Below are positions 12,105 to 22,304 of a stretch of 64,000 nt of DNA, one piece after another. The position numbers and the translations under genes are program-made. Origin of the DNA: Gracilariopsis chorda (taxonomy: Eukaryota > Rhodophyta > Florideophyceae > Gracilariales > Gracilariaceae); contig NBIV01000131.1 of NCBI GenBank assembly GCA_003194525.1, positions 124,001 to 188,000 of the forward strand, in the 5' to 3' direction. A model generated the notes under the pieces. It was given only the letters and a program-made list of their open reading frames with translations. It made no database searches and was not told the origin of the DNA. Each line of letters starts with the position of its first letter. Within the stretch, counting starts at the first letter, position 1.

Positions 12105-13253
12105 TCAAAAGGATGCACACTGGCCAGTGGCAATGAGTAGGATTGTATTTCCTGAACCTACCGGAGGGGGCATGTTGTCAACGCAGTTCAGTTCTGTAAT
12201 TGTGTTTCCTGCGATACCAACCCCACCCGTGTTCGATGAAATAGACGCAATTGCGATTTCGTTGTTCGTCAACGTCACGTCATCGTTTTCCGATATTTCA
12301 AGAGAAAGCTCAGTGTTAGAGGAGAACTCCACTGGGCCAGCATTCGTTATTACGGAGACACTCTCGTTCGCGAAGCTGGAGCCCGTCACACTTACTGATG
12401 TTGAACCTTCAATCCCTACATCGCCAGAAAAAGCCGAGCTGGAAACTGAAACAGATCCGGTAATCCCCGACAAACCAACATCACTATCAGTCTCAATCAT
12501 TGATAGAGTCACGGAACCATCCAGGTTTGATATTCCTATATCGCTCAGTAGCGCTGAGGTAATCGTTACATCTCCTATCTGATCGACAACAGAGAGATCT
12601 CCGGAGGTGAAATTTGCCCCTATCACACGAGCGTCTCCATTCCCCTTCTCGATCAAAATCCCACCAGTAATAGTTGTTTTGGGGCACGAAGAAGACTCTT
12701 CCGCGAGAAGGTTTCCAGCTCGTTCGATTACTCCAACAGAGCCTGTCACGTTAGCATCACAAAGAACGATATTTCCACTGCCAAGTTTTGCTTCTATGCC
12801 GCCGCCCCCCACTGTTCCACCTCTCACGAGCACCCGCCCGGAGTTCTCACTAAGAACGGCGCTCACAAAGCCTCGGACTGTCACTCTTCCTGAATCTTTC
12901 AAGGAAATCTTACCAAGCACCGCATTTGATCCAACTACAATCGTACTCGACGGTGAGCTTTCCGATGATACATCTCCGAGTACTGAAGTGGTTCCTTGAA
13001 GCCTTAAGTCACCAGATGACATACCTGAAACGCTGCCAGAGATCTGAGTGGCGCCAGTTGTATTAAGCGTTCCTCCATTTATCACCTGTACAGATCCAGT
13101 TATAATTGCTCCCTGAATTGTGCAGGACACCCCATCAACCAGGACATCATCCACAATTGTTCCTGTGATTGTTCCCGTGCAAGGAGTCTGCGCGAATGCA
13201 GCTGTGAAAATGGTAATTGATAAGAAGGTGGCTTGACAAAGGGATCGATTCAT
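12105..13253 (-). CDS. Secreted beta-helix-like repeat protein
   Basis: The product has 382 residues from the ATG at 13253. The frame extends to 13277 but only from a GTG, so 13253 is preferred. It opens with a signal peptide (MNRSLCQATFLSITIFTAAFA, cleavage near AQ|TPC). The whole mature part consists of short alternating strands rich in Gly, Ser, Val, Ile and Asn, in irregular repeats of about 18-22 residues (for example GNTITELNCVDN and TGSVSVSSSAFSGD). That is the pattern of a right-handed parallel beta-helix. A few cysteines are spaced along the chain, including C-terminal CVDN and GQCASF. It is probably exported and acts in the wall or matrix, as an adhesin-like or polysaccharide-binding protein; no enzyme motif is visible. 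A TATA-like element lies upstream on the same strand. Confidence 0.65.
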   Translation of the reverse strand: MNRSLCQATFLSITIFTAAFAQTPCTGTITGTIVDDVLVDGVSCTIQGAIITGSVQVINGGTLNTTGATQISGSVSGMSSGDLRLQGTTSVLGDVSSESSPSSTIVVGSNAVLGKISLKDSGRVTVRGFVSAVLSENSGRVLVRGGTVGGGGIEAKLGSGNIVLCDANVTGSVGVIERAGNLLAEESSSCPKTTITGGILIEKGNGDARVIGANFTSGDLSVVDQIGDVTITSALLSDIGISNLDGSVTLSMIETDSDVGLSGITGSVSVSSSAFSGDVGIEGSTSVSVTGSSFANESVSVITNAGPVEFSSNTELSLEISENDDVTLTNNEIAIASISSNTGGVGIAGNTITELNCVDNMPPPVGSGNTILLIATGQCASF

Positions 13254-13310
13254 TCTGAACGAAGGGAGGTGATGCACTTGCTTGGCAGTTCCAAGCAGAA
13301 TTCTTCGGCT

Positions 13311-13317
13311 CTTTTAA
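13311..13317 (-). promoter_or_regulatory. TATA-like element of the beta-helix gene
   Basis: On the minus strand the sequence CTTAAAAGAG lies about 60 bases before ATG 13253. It is a plausible degenerate TATA box in the position expected for a short leader. Confidence 0.35.
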
Positions 13318-14423
13318 GGCGTTAGAGGCAACAAAACCATTCTATACTCCTTCGTCACACAACTTGCGGTTTGGAAGACTTGTTCCGAGTCCATTTCATG
13401 TTATCTTTTGCTCAGAAGCATATCCCCGTTAAGTTGAATCGCTTGTACTTGAATTAAAGACAATGAGTTGTCGTCTTATGTGTTAAATATTGTAAAACAC
13501 AGTCTGACTAACGCTCGTAGCGTCAATTTGCCAGCCGACTTGAAAGACACGTCGATACCAACCCTTAATGTACCAGTTTTATTTCTTCCACATACAGGTA
13601 TGATAGTGTGTGAACGAATAATTGCTGGTATGCTTGACGTACGCGATGTTTGTGGAGACAAGAACTGGGTGTCATTCAATTGGGTTTTTGGACGCCAGCC
13701 GTCTTGCTGATGGATGGTAGCATACCAGTCGTATCTAGGTCCTTTCCTGAACGATGCTCACGCCATCAACTCGTTCAAGTTCCCTGCCTTTTCTATGGTT
13801 AGGTCACAACTTGAATGAATTGCCTTTTTGACAATATGAGGTGGAGGAAGTGGCGAGTGTCAATCGCTTCGACAGATTAAATCTTTGCCTCGTCTGGAAG
13901 TTATGCGGAACTTACGGAGACAGAGACAGCCGCTCATAAGGAGGGCAAGACAGCTGAAGATATTCAGCTGTCTTGTCAGTCAGTAACGGGTACTGTAATG
14001 CGTCTGCACGTCCAGTTGCAAGAAACAAAAACAAACATGATTGGCTACCGCCAACTGCTAGCATCTGAAAACCTTTATAATTGGCAGAATACATCCGAGA
14101 ACTGTAAATATGCTATGCCGTGTACCACGTGTACGCAAATCATTGAAAAATTGAAAACTTGGACCGACGAGGCTTCTGAAAGAAACAGAAACTCACGACT
14201 CGTTTCATGTCATGAGCCTTCGCACAATCTCATGCAGATTCAAATCTGACAACGTCACTTGTGCGAGAGATAATTCAAGTTGTAATTGTGCAAATTGGCC
14301 GCCTGTGACACTGCACTGCTGGCCAGGATTTGCCTCGAATCACCGGCTACTGGGAGCTCGGCACCTGGGCGCTAAACACCTCCGGCTACTGGGCGCCCAA
14401 GCACCTCGCCGGCCATCAGAGTA
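13318..14423. other. Intergenic region with a perfect hairpin
   Basis: No supported gene. It contains the perfect inverted repeat at 13946-13975 and, at 14341-14405, two imperfect copies of a GC-rich segment beginning CGGCTACTGGG just outside the left end of the transposon. Confidence 0.35.
13946..13975. repeat. Perfect 13-bp hairpin with GATA loop
   Basis: CAAGACAGCTGAA at 13946-13958 and its exact reverse complement at 13963-13975 flank the four bases GATA. It is not part of any gene or transposon that I can identify. It could form an RNA hairpin, act as a paired protein-binding site, or be a small palindromic insertion. Confidence 0.6.
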
Positions 14424-14637
14424 CAGTGCACGCCATAAAGATAGGACACCCCATAGTTTGTGGCGTCTTGGGTTCAAAATAGGGCCATGTATAAAACAAA
14501 AGCGGTAAAAAGGACTCTTTTCAGAAGACCAATCAGGCCCAACAGGCCGTTTTATAAAAAACTAAAAACGTCTGGATGTTATTCCGATTTGGCTACTACA
14601 GTGGGTGTCATATCTATAAGACATTTCCGCTTTACGC
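14424..14637 (+). repeat. Left terminal inverted repeat of the Tc1/mariner element
   Basis: The 214-bp sequence matches the reverse complement of 15774-15987 at about 98% by eye. It contains a TATAAAA stretch that could promote the transposase. Confidence 0.9.
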
Positions 14638-14748
14638 AGCAAAAGAAAACAGATACGCACTGCAATGACGCGCCAAAGCCCTTATATGGTAACAATGGCT
14701 CTGTAGCAAGCCGACGGTTCCCCCGCAAGCACAAAAACCACCACAATC

Positions 14749-15849
14749 ATGGGAAAGGGACTCCGTTTGTCTGAAAAAGAACAAGGAATGGTCACGGCTC
14801 TGCACAGTGTCAAAGAAAGCGTCTTATCCATCGCAAAGGCGCTGGGAAGGTCGCGCAGCGTTCTAAGCAACATTATCTGCTTCAAAGACACCTATGGAGT
14901 GAAAAAAAGTTCCGGTAGGCCATCGAAACTCGCGATGGTTGCGAAACGACGCCTCATCCGCGAGGCTGCCAAGGGCAATATGAGCGCCCGTGCTCTTTGA
15001 AAGACTATGGAACTCTCGGTGTCCCTTCGTACTACCCATCGCATGTTGCAGAAAGCACCCGTTCTCGATTACAAGAAGATGCTGCCATGCCCCAAAATCA
15101 CCCCTTTGCACCGTGCTAAGAGGATGGAATGGGCTTCAGCTCATGTCCAGTGGAGGCCACAGGAATGGGCCAAGGTTGTATTCTCTGATGAAAAGAAGTT
15201 TAATTTGGATGGCCCGGACCGTCTCGCGTACTACTGGCATGACATAAGGAAGGAAGAAAGAATATTTTCTCGCAGGCAGGCAGGGGGTTCTTCTTTGATG
15301 CTATGGGGTGCTTTTGCAGAAGGTGGTAAATCTGTTTTAGCAATCACAAGTGGTAACCAGGATGCCAAAAAGTACTGCAAGACACTGGAGGATTACTTGC
15401 TGCCCTTTGCAGAGAAGACCTTTGCTGGTTGTTGGACGTTTCAGAAAGATAATGCTTCTATCCATCGCGCAAAGCTCACCAAGAAGTGGTTTAAAGACCA
15501 AAACATCACCGTTATGGAGTGGCCTGCCAAGAGTCCGGACCTTAATCCGATAGACAACGTGTGGGGCATACTTGCAAGGAAGGTTTATGCAAATGCTCGT
15601 CAGTTTTCTAACCTGTCAGAGCTCAAGTCTTGTGTGTTAGAATCATGGGACGAAATTGACTCATCCTACATCTACAAGCTTCTTTGCAGCATGCCAAAGC
15701 GTTGCGTACAGGTCCTAGAGAAGCGGGGGGCCAAGACAGACTATCAGAAGCACAGTATGGGCTCTGTAAGGTGGCGTAAAGTGGAAATGTCTTATAGATA
15801 TGACACCCTCTGTAGTAGCCGAATCGGAATAACATCCAGACGTTTTTAG
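14749..15849 (+). pseudogene. Tc1/mariner transposase with one in-frame stop
   Basis: The frame of 366 codons is continuous except for one TGA at 14998-15000; ATG 14749 stands 110 bases inside the left repeat. Residues 1-85 form the paired-like helix-turn-helix DNA-binding part (SIAKALGRSRSVLSN, then the GRPS hook). The catalytic part carries the DDE/D triad: Asp147 (VVFSDEKKF), Asp234 (FQKDNASIH) and Asp269 (SPDLNPIDNVW). The second and third residues are separated by 34, and the third is Asp where most Tc1 relatives with an SPDLNPIEN motif have Glu. It would catalyse excision and reinsertion at TA. The last 25 or so residues come from the inverted repeat. With the stop in place this copy is probably non-autonomous, unless the stop is read through or another copy supplies the enzyme. 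Confidence 0.85.
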
Positions 15850-15987
15850 TTTTTTATAAAACGGCCTGTTGGGCCTGATTGGTCTTCTGAAAAGAGTCCT
15901 TTTCACCGCTTTTGTTTTATACATGGCCCTATTTTGAACCCAAGACGCCACAAAATATGGGGTGTCCTATCTTTATGGCGTGCACTG
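15774..15987 (-). repeat. Right terminal inverted repeat of the Tc1/mariner element
   Basis: Inverted partner of 14424-14637. The transposase frame runs into it and ends at 15849. Confidence 0.9.
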
Positions 15988-16185
15988 TAAAAACCACTGC
16001 CCAACCGGTCCTCACTCACCGATGGAAGGAGGCAACCGCTTGGGAGGGACTTTGTGCCCGCTTCTTGGTCTGATTGACGCGAGCTTTAATCGGTATCCGC
16101 GAACCTTACCCCTTTCCTGGGCTTGCTGACGCTCCCTCCGCACGGCGTCTACCTTAGTAACAAATTAGTTCTTCTCGATCATCAC

Positions 16186-16323
16186 TGAATGAAGTGTTTG
16201 TAACCGTTCAGTTGAACAGCGCACAGTGTCTACATGTTGCCGGGCAGCTGGCATGATAAGGTACAGTAGCGGCAGGCGGTTGCAGTCCGCTCGACTCTTA
16301 AGAGTCAAGCCGCGATCTTCACA
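16186..16323 (+). repeat. 5' LTR of the copia element
   Basis: A short LTR of 138 bp, TGAATGAAG to CTTCACA, matching 55716-55848 with about 15% differences. It is preceded by ATCAC, the left copy of the degenerate target duplication. Confidence 0.75.
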
Positions 16324-17692
16324 TAATAGCAATTGCTGTCTGATCCTTCCGGCCACACCATACGCGCTGCATACCTTGCCTTCCTATCTGGTGATCTTCC
16401 GCGTTGCACCGCGTTGCGTTGCACACCCTGCCGGTCCTGTCTTGTGCCCTTGCGCCTCGTGCCACCCTCCATCTCGCGCCGCCCTGCGCCTTGCGCCACA
16501 CTGCGCTTTGCGCCCTCCTGCACGATCTCCTGGTCTGCTGCCGACCTTGGAAGTTTTTCACTACCGCTATGCACCGCGTGTGACTTCGGTGGAGGTTACC
16601 TTTGCCTTTGCTTATAGGTACTCGTAAAATCTCTCGTTTTCACAAATACACGTACGCGGTGACGCCTCCCCCGCAATCATCAAGCACGTGGAGAAGAGAG
16701 TCTCACTTCACGTAGAGGATTATTGTGTAGTGTGTTATGGTGCGTTGATGGGAGTTTGCAGTGGCATATCTAAACGGGTTCCTTGATACGGAACTGCTTC
16801 AGCCTCAAGGCGAGATTTGTTATAAGAGAAAGATACTGAAGAGAGGGTTGGTCTTGCCGCCGAGTGTGTAGTATCAGAACACGCATAGCCGCCGCATATT
16901 ACTTGGGGCTGCATTGTGGGTTTCGAGCGAGAAAAAAAGGACTCCTTCACGTAGAGAACTGTGAGTGTCATTTTGCACGAGGGAACGACACCGGATGACG
17001 ACAGTCCTTAATAATCCCCCTTCTTAGCTAAAAGAGGACAAGAAATGGGTTCGTAGCTCGAGAGTACCAGCACAGGCGTGCAATTCCAATGTAGTGAGTA
17101 GGCACAAACTGTGACAAAGAACCAAGATGAAAGGTAGAAAAGAAACCCGGTAGTGACCGCAAAACACAACGAGCGCCAAAGCCCGGGACAATGTAGCAAA
17201 GAGACTACACCAGCGGATAACTTACGCGATCAAAACCTTAGATCCAGCGTAGTGCTGATGATCAGTCCTTGTATAGCACAATGGTCAACACGCATGACCA
17301 AAACCTTAGGTCTAGTACGTAGCCGAAATGTACCGTGCTACACAAGACGGGCCCAAACAAATGCAATGTAGTACAGGCACGTGGGAAGATGCGGGAGACC
17401 GAGCCGCAACACGTAAAGGGGTGAGTGGTGAAGAGTGTGGTTGATGGAACGGAGGAGCAGACTGCTCTAAGAGATGGTGGGGGTTGCCAAAGAGAGGAGA
17501 AGTGGTCTGGCCCGAGTTGGCTTGGAGGCCACCAAACTCGGGCTTTCATAGAAAATCGTTCTATATGAATACCCTGTAGTCTCGCATACTAGGTCTAAGT
17601 AACCACTCATAACAATCCGTCATGGGACATTTCTTTGCCATGAAGGACCAGTTTGGTGAAAGATATTGTACCTACTAGGGTATTTTTGAGTC

Positions 17693-17700
17693 TATATAAT
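17693..17700 (+). promoter_or_regulatory. TATA box upstream of the 142-codon gene
   Basis: TATATAAT stands about 60 bases before ATG 17753, the spacing expected for a short-leader Pol II promoter. Confidence 0.5.
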
Positions 17701-17752
17701 ACCTTGTGCGGGCACCAGATGATTCTAGCAACGTGGTTCCAACCACCTCACC

Positions 17753-18181
17753 ATGTCTAAACATCCACGTCCGAATGTCACCGGGCTCGTTCGAGAGATA
17801 TCCGACGATTCGTCCCCAGAACCACCTTGTAAACGCAGTCGTTACATCGATGACGAAGCTTCCGAGGCCGGGCCTTCCACCGAAGAGGAGCTCTCCATTC
17901 AGGCAGAGTATGGTCTGACGTCTCAGGACAGCGCCATCAACCCATCTTGCGGTGTTGCTCAGTTTGGTGGCCTACTCCTGGCTCTGGCGGATGGCCACCA
18001 GAAATTAAGTGAGCTGCAGCCTTCCCTTCAATATCGTTTGGAGCGCCTGCCCCTTTTATATATACAAGGGATTCTCGAAGGAACGGTATTCGTGGCGCGG
18101 ATTCGTCGGCGTCCCCTTGTGAGGGGTGTCATGCTTGCGGTGGCTACAGCAATAGATGAAGAATTGCAGAGAGAGGACTAA
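17753..18181 (+). CDS. Uncharacterised nuclear-type small protein inside the copia leader
   Basis: An intact frame of 142 residues starting at a true ATG behind a TATA box. The N-terminal third is acidic and Ser/Pro-rich and contains PPCKRSR, which resembles a short nuclear localisation signal. Residues about 70-142 are compact and partly hydrophobic (FGGLLLALADGHQKLSELQP, LPLLYIQGILEGTVFVARIR), suggesting a small folded alpha-helical domain. An AATAAA overlaps the stop (TAATAAATG), so a 3' end could form soon after. It lies between the copia LTR and gag, where no gene is expected. It may be a host gene caught by insertion, an accessory gene or a separate inserted element. No family is recognised. 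Confidence 0.45.
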   Translation: MSKHPRPNVTGLVREISDDSSPEPPCKRSRYIDDEASEAGPSTEEELSIQAEYGLTSQDSAINPSCGVAQFGGLLLALADGHQKLSELQPSLQYRLERLPLLYIQGILEGTVFVARIRRRPLVRGVMLAVATAIDEELQRED

Positions 18182-21100
18182 TAAATGCTACCATCCTTCT
18201 CTATGATGTCAATAAACTGCTTGCTCTTGCATGCATACGTTGCAATAGAGATGCGTTACTGCGTGTGGTGGCGGCGCAGGTGTCACTGGGCGTTCTGGCG
18301 CGAGGCACTGCAGCGCCAGATTAGTTTTAGTGGTTGCGCGGGCGTGCAATCGCGCACAGGCGCCCGAATGTTGGGTGTGAAAGCGGACGGATGGGCGACC
18401 ATTTCAGCTTGCGTTTCGCCAAATGCATGCTCACGGAAAGGCCAGTGGAGCGTTGTGAATAGGGCGGCACTCTGGGCAGGGACGCGCGCCGGCTGTACAA
18501 GTGGGCGTGGCGGCGGGGGTCTTACCGAACGTCCTGGTGGACGGCCAGGGACGGACGAGAATAAGGTTTGGTGCACGGGGCGCAGCGACAGCGCTTATCT
18601 TCTGGTGGCGGAGGGGGTGGTATTGAAAGGAACGGGGAGAGGGGGGTTTTAGTGGAAGAAGCGAGAGGTATTGTCCTCAAAAGATTTTGGGATCACATCT
18701 CATATGTATTTCTTCACTTAGGGCAAAAGAAAGGGGGGCTGTCCGACAAGAAAGTGCGAAGCTAATTAACGTTACTAATATTATTCTTGCGGACAGAGTT
18801 ATTTTCAAAGAATTAGGCAATTGAAGTTGAAAAAGAAGAATACCTCAACCAGTAGGAAATTAGCGAAGATCTTTTCTGCTAGCCTGCACTGCGTTCGCTG
18901 TCGCGTAGAGAATACTTTGCGATGGATGTAGACAAGGAACAGAAGTCGAAGCGCATTCGTCGGCTTAAGGGTTCCGCCGATTACTATGCATGGCGCATCC
19001 ACATTCGAGATCTCATTCATTCACATCAATCGCCGTTTTTTCTTACCGAACTTCGACCGGAAGAGGGCAATGCTCAAGCGTGATGACGTTGGGACGACGC
19101 CAATCGAAAGACACGATCTGTCATCGTGCAGAACCTGGACACACAACCAATTGTCGCCATATCCGAGTTATTAAAACGTGAGCACTGCTCTGCCTTGGAA
19201 GTATGGACTAAGCTCTGAGCTACGTACAAGAAGGACAATATTCAGTCTATAATGAACTTAACGCAAGAGCTCAGTACATTCCTGTTCAAAGACAGTGATG
19301 AAATCAAAGAACATCTACTCGAGATGGAAACTACGTTCCTGGAATTGGCTCGAATTGGCGATCCTCTAGCTGACCAAGAACCAACTGCAACTCTACTTCG
19401 AACACTACCAGACTCTCTCATGGCGATCACATTTATGGACGACGGCAACAATATGGAGTAGGATTAGGTCGTTTCACTGTTCCGTTTGGAGATGGATCGT
19501 CGAAAACACCGCGCAACCGCCACACAGCCCACCTTTGGCAAGGGGAAGAAATTCCAAACATACCTCTATCCTGCGGCTAAAAATTCCAGCTCAAACCGCA
19601 AACAACGTTCACGAAGAGCACCAAAGATTTAGAGTGATGGAATGTGGACCCATTGGTCATATCAGCTACGCGTCCTGGTCACAAAATAAGTGTAATACCG
19701 ACAACCAGTCCTCACATTGATACAACAGTCGCTCTAGAAAAAGAGGTCGCAATCGCAATTACAAATCTAATAAGAACTGGACTCCCGCAACAATTCCAAC
19801 AACGACAATCGAAACAACCACCAACGAAACGGTAACAACCGTCATAAGGACGACCATAACGACGAAACCCCTCGTGGCTTTGTTGCAGTTTCTCACGCAA
19901 ACGTCTCACACGAAGAGACCGATTGAACATGGTTGGACTCTGGGGCAACACTTTACTTCATCAAAGACAAAGATTTGTTTTGGGACCATGAACCGTCAAG
20001 GAGTCAAACGGTACGAATCTGCGACCAGGTATCGGAAATAATAGCCCATGGTACAATCAAGGTACCACTTGGAAGTGGGATTACACTCCATGCCAAACAC
20101 ACGCCCTCCTTCGACTCTAACCTTATCTCATTATCATTGTTGTCGATACATGTGCAGATAGAGTTGAACAGTACATCTGAGAACAGAGAATTTACTATCC
20201 AGGACCCAAACACTGGACAACAACTCTACAGCTCTGCACCAAGGGATGGACTATATCCACTTCCTAACCCCGTGCCACCCCTGCGACCAAACGCAGCCTT
20301 AAACTTACCCAGAAACACCGCTCAAGATCTGCATGAGAAATGGGGACACCTTGGAAAGGATAGGCTGTTATTCACGGTGGAACAATGCGATGGAGTGCCG
20401 CATCTCTCACCCCCTGAACTACAAAACATCTTCTGTCCACCTTACATCGACGCTGGGGCTATGCGCGCACCACTTCAAAGGTCGGAATCGGTCACCTTGA
20501 GACCCCTGGACCTCACCCATACGGACTGAACAGGGTCTATTAACCCTCCGTTTCTACAAGGATCGAAGTATATGGAAGTTCTGTTCGATGAAAACACTAG
20601 AGATTGCTCATTTTAATTTTTGAACGCAAAACCACAGGTTTTCCCAACCATAAGGTTGTACAAGGCTCACGCGGAAATCGAGATAGCACTTAATCGTATT
20701 TTCTGCGTTCGCCTTGACGGGGCTGGTGAGAACAGATCGGATGACTTCGTCAAATGGGCATCGGAGAGGGATCTGGTTTTAGAATACACTCCACCGTACG
20801 CGCATCAATCCAACGGTGCTGCTGAGGAGATCATCCAGGACTTATGGAAGACAGCACGTACATTCTTGTATGCTTCTCAGCCCCCTTTCACACAATGGGA
20901 AGAAGCAATCTCGCACGCCAAATATATAAGAAACCGTCTCCCAAACTCAGGCATAGAAATGAAGGTTCAATTTATCCTTTGGTTCGGACGAAGACCAGAC
21001 GTCACCGACATTTTAAAGTTCGGACAAAAGGGGCATGCCTTTATCTACAGATCGGAAACCGTAGGAAACAAGAAGTTTCTCCCCCATGCGGTTCTTGGTC

Positions 21101-21760
21101 ACTTCGTTGGAATGCAATGCCAACGCACGTTACGAAGGATATATGTCCCCTCCATGGCAAAAATGATCAAATGCCGACAACGGGACTTCAAGGCTGCAAA
21201 CGAATCACTACCCTCTATCAATGAACTCATCGACTTCTCCTCCCTCCGAAGAGACGAGTCCAAGAAAGAGATGTAGGAACACGATGAAGAACACTTGGAA
21301 GCTTCTCTGGCCTTCTGCATGGTTGCTCAATCAAGCTCCAAAGACTTTGGGGACATTGGCTGGGTCCCCGAGCATTTATGATGCAAGAAAGCTGCCCAGA
21401 TGGGCTGAAGCTATCGATAGGGAATACAATGCACTCGTTAGCAGAGAAACATGGGTACTCGTGGACAGGAAACCGGGCATGAACCCCCTTCCTTTCCTAT
21501 GGAACTTCTTGGGGAAACATCTGAATACCAGTCCTCCGAGTATACTCCCGAAAGTGTGGGGCAACTCGAAAGACGTGGAAATCGCGATGATGCCACTCAT
21601 ACGAGTGCGACGCAGTTACCGTGATGGCTCTACCATATAAGAGTTGGACCCGTACTAGGTGATGCCAATGGGATGGTTTACTGTGTGAAGTTTCACCTAG
21701 GAAGATAGGAATCTAGAATGGATTGCAGGATGATTGAACACGTGTGCGCGTGTGCGACAG

Positions 21761-22284
21761 AGTAGGAGAATGACCACCGGGTAGGCGGAGTAGTGAGGTA
21801 ACCAAGGGGATGGGCAAGCAGAGTTCAGACCATTGATGGCCCAAATATTCCAAGTGGCTAAGCTGGGTGCCGGTGCGGGGGATATCAGGGGACAGTGCAA
21901 GTTCCAGGGCATTGTGCCATAAGTTTTATTATGTGGCTAATTTTATTTAATTTTTTAGGATAGGTTTGAAGTTCAGAGCGCCTCGCCAGCTAGATAAGTT
22001 GGCTCGAGTGCTGCCCACCTCCGGAGAGTAAAGGCAAGCACAATCGCCGTCTTCTTGCCACCATATGCAGCCAGTAGGACGCCAAAGCCCTCCACGCCAT
22101 CGCTACCATTCTCCTGACCTGTAGGGACTTGAGATAGCGCCCGCCCATTGCGCCTCACTGCCAGTTGGTGCCCGCGTCACTAGTAGACCCAGTGGATTGT
22201 CACCCCAGTGGCTGGCTCTCTGCCGCTACTACCCCCTGGTAGACTACTATCCCAGTTGTTCAAAGGACGTAGTATTCTACTACA
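21761..22284 (+). repeat. 5' LTR of gypsy A
   Basis: The 524-bp repeat ends CTACTACA and matches 31457-31981. It is preceded by GACAG. The primer-binding site TGGTCTCCCGATCTAGAA begins two bases downstream. Confidence 0.9.
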
Positions 22285-22286
22285 AC

Positions 22287-22304
22287 TGGTCTCCCGATCT
22301 AGAA
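22287..22304 (+). other. Primer-binding site of gypsy A
   Basis: TGGTCTCCCGATCTAGAA lies two bases after the 5' LTR. The TGG start corresponds to the CCA end of a tRNA. The same 18 bases occur next to the 5' LTR of element B, and with one difference in element C. Confidence 0.7.

Larger units (their letters stand above)
14424..15987 (+). mobile_element. Tc1/mariner DNA transposon with long inverted repeats
   Basis: A complete cut-and-paste element of 1564 bp flanked by the TA target duplication (TA at 14422-14423 and 15988-15989). Its ends are inverted copies starting CAGTGCACGCCATAAAGA. The inverted repeats are about 214 bp (14424-14637 and 15774-15987) and differ at about five positions, so the copy is fairly young. 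Between them is one transposase reading frame. It lies just outside the copia composite, in host DNA. Confidence 0.9.
16324..18921. other. Long region between copia 5' LTR and gag
   Basis: This 2.6-kb stretch is much longer than a normal copia leader and probably contains further inserted DNA. It includes a C-rich array of TGCGCC-type motifs (about 16400-16530), two copies of a TTCACGTAGAG motif (16706-16716 and 16945-16955), a small gene-like unit at 17693-18181 and a strongly G-rich block at about 18250-18660. I could not define insertion ends or a target duplication. Confidence 0.4.

Noticed and set aside
12022-12999. Plus-strand frames of 186 and 130 codons
   Set aside because: They are the mirror of the beta-helix gene, whose repetitive composition keeps the opposite strand open; the minus strand has the signal peptide.
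15715-15951. 78-codon minus-strand frame nearly identical to a plus-strand frame at 14460
   Set aside because: Both come from the two inverted repeats of the Tc1/mariner element.
18185-18652. 155-codon plus-strand frame in the G-rich block
   Set aside because: Its openness is explained by G-rich composition; no domain or codon pattern of a gene.
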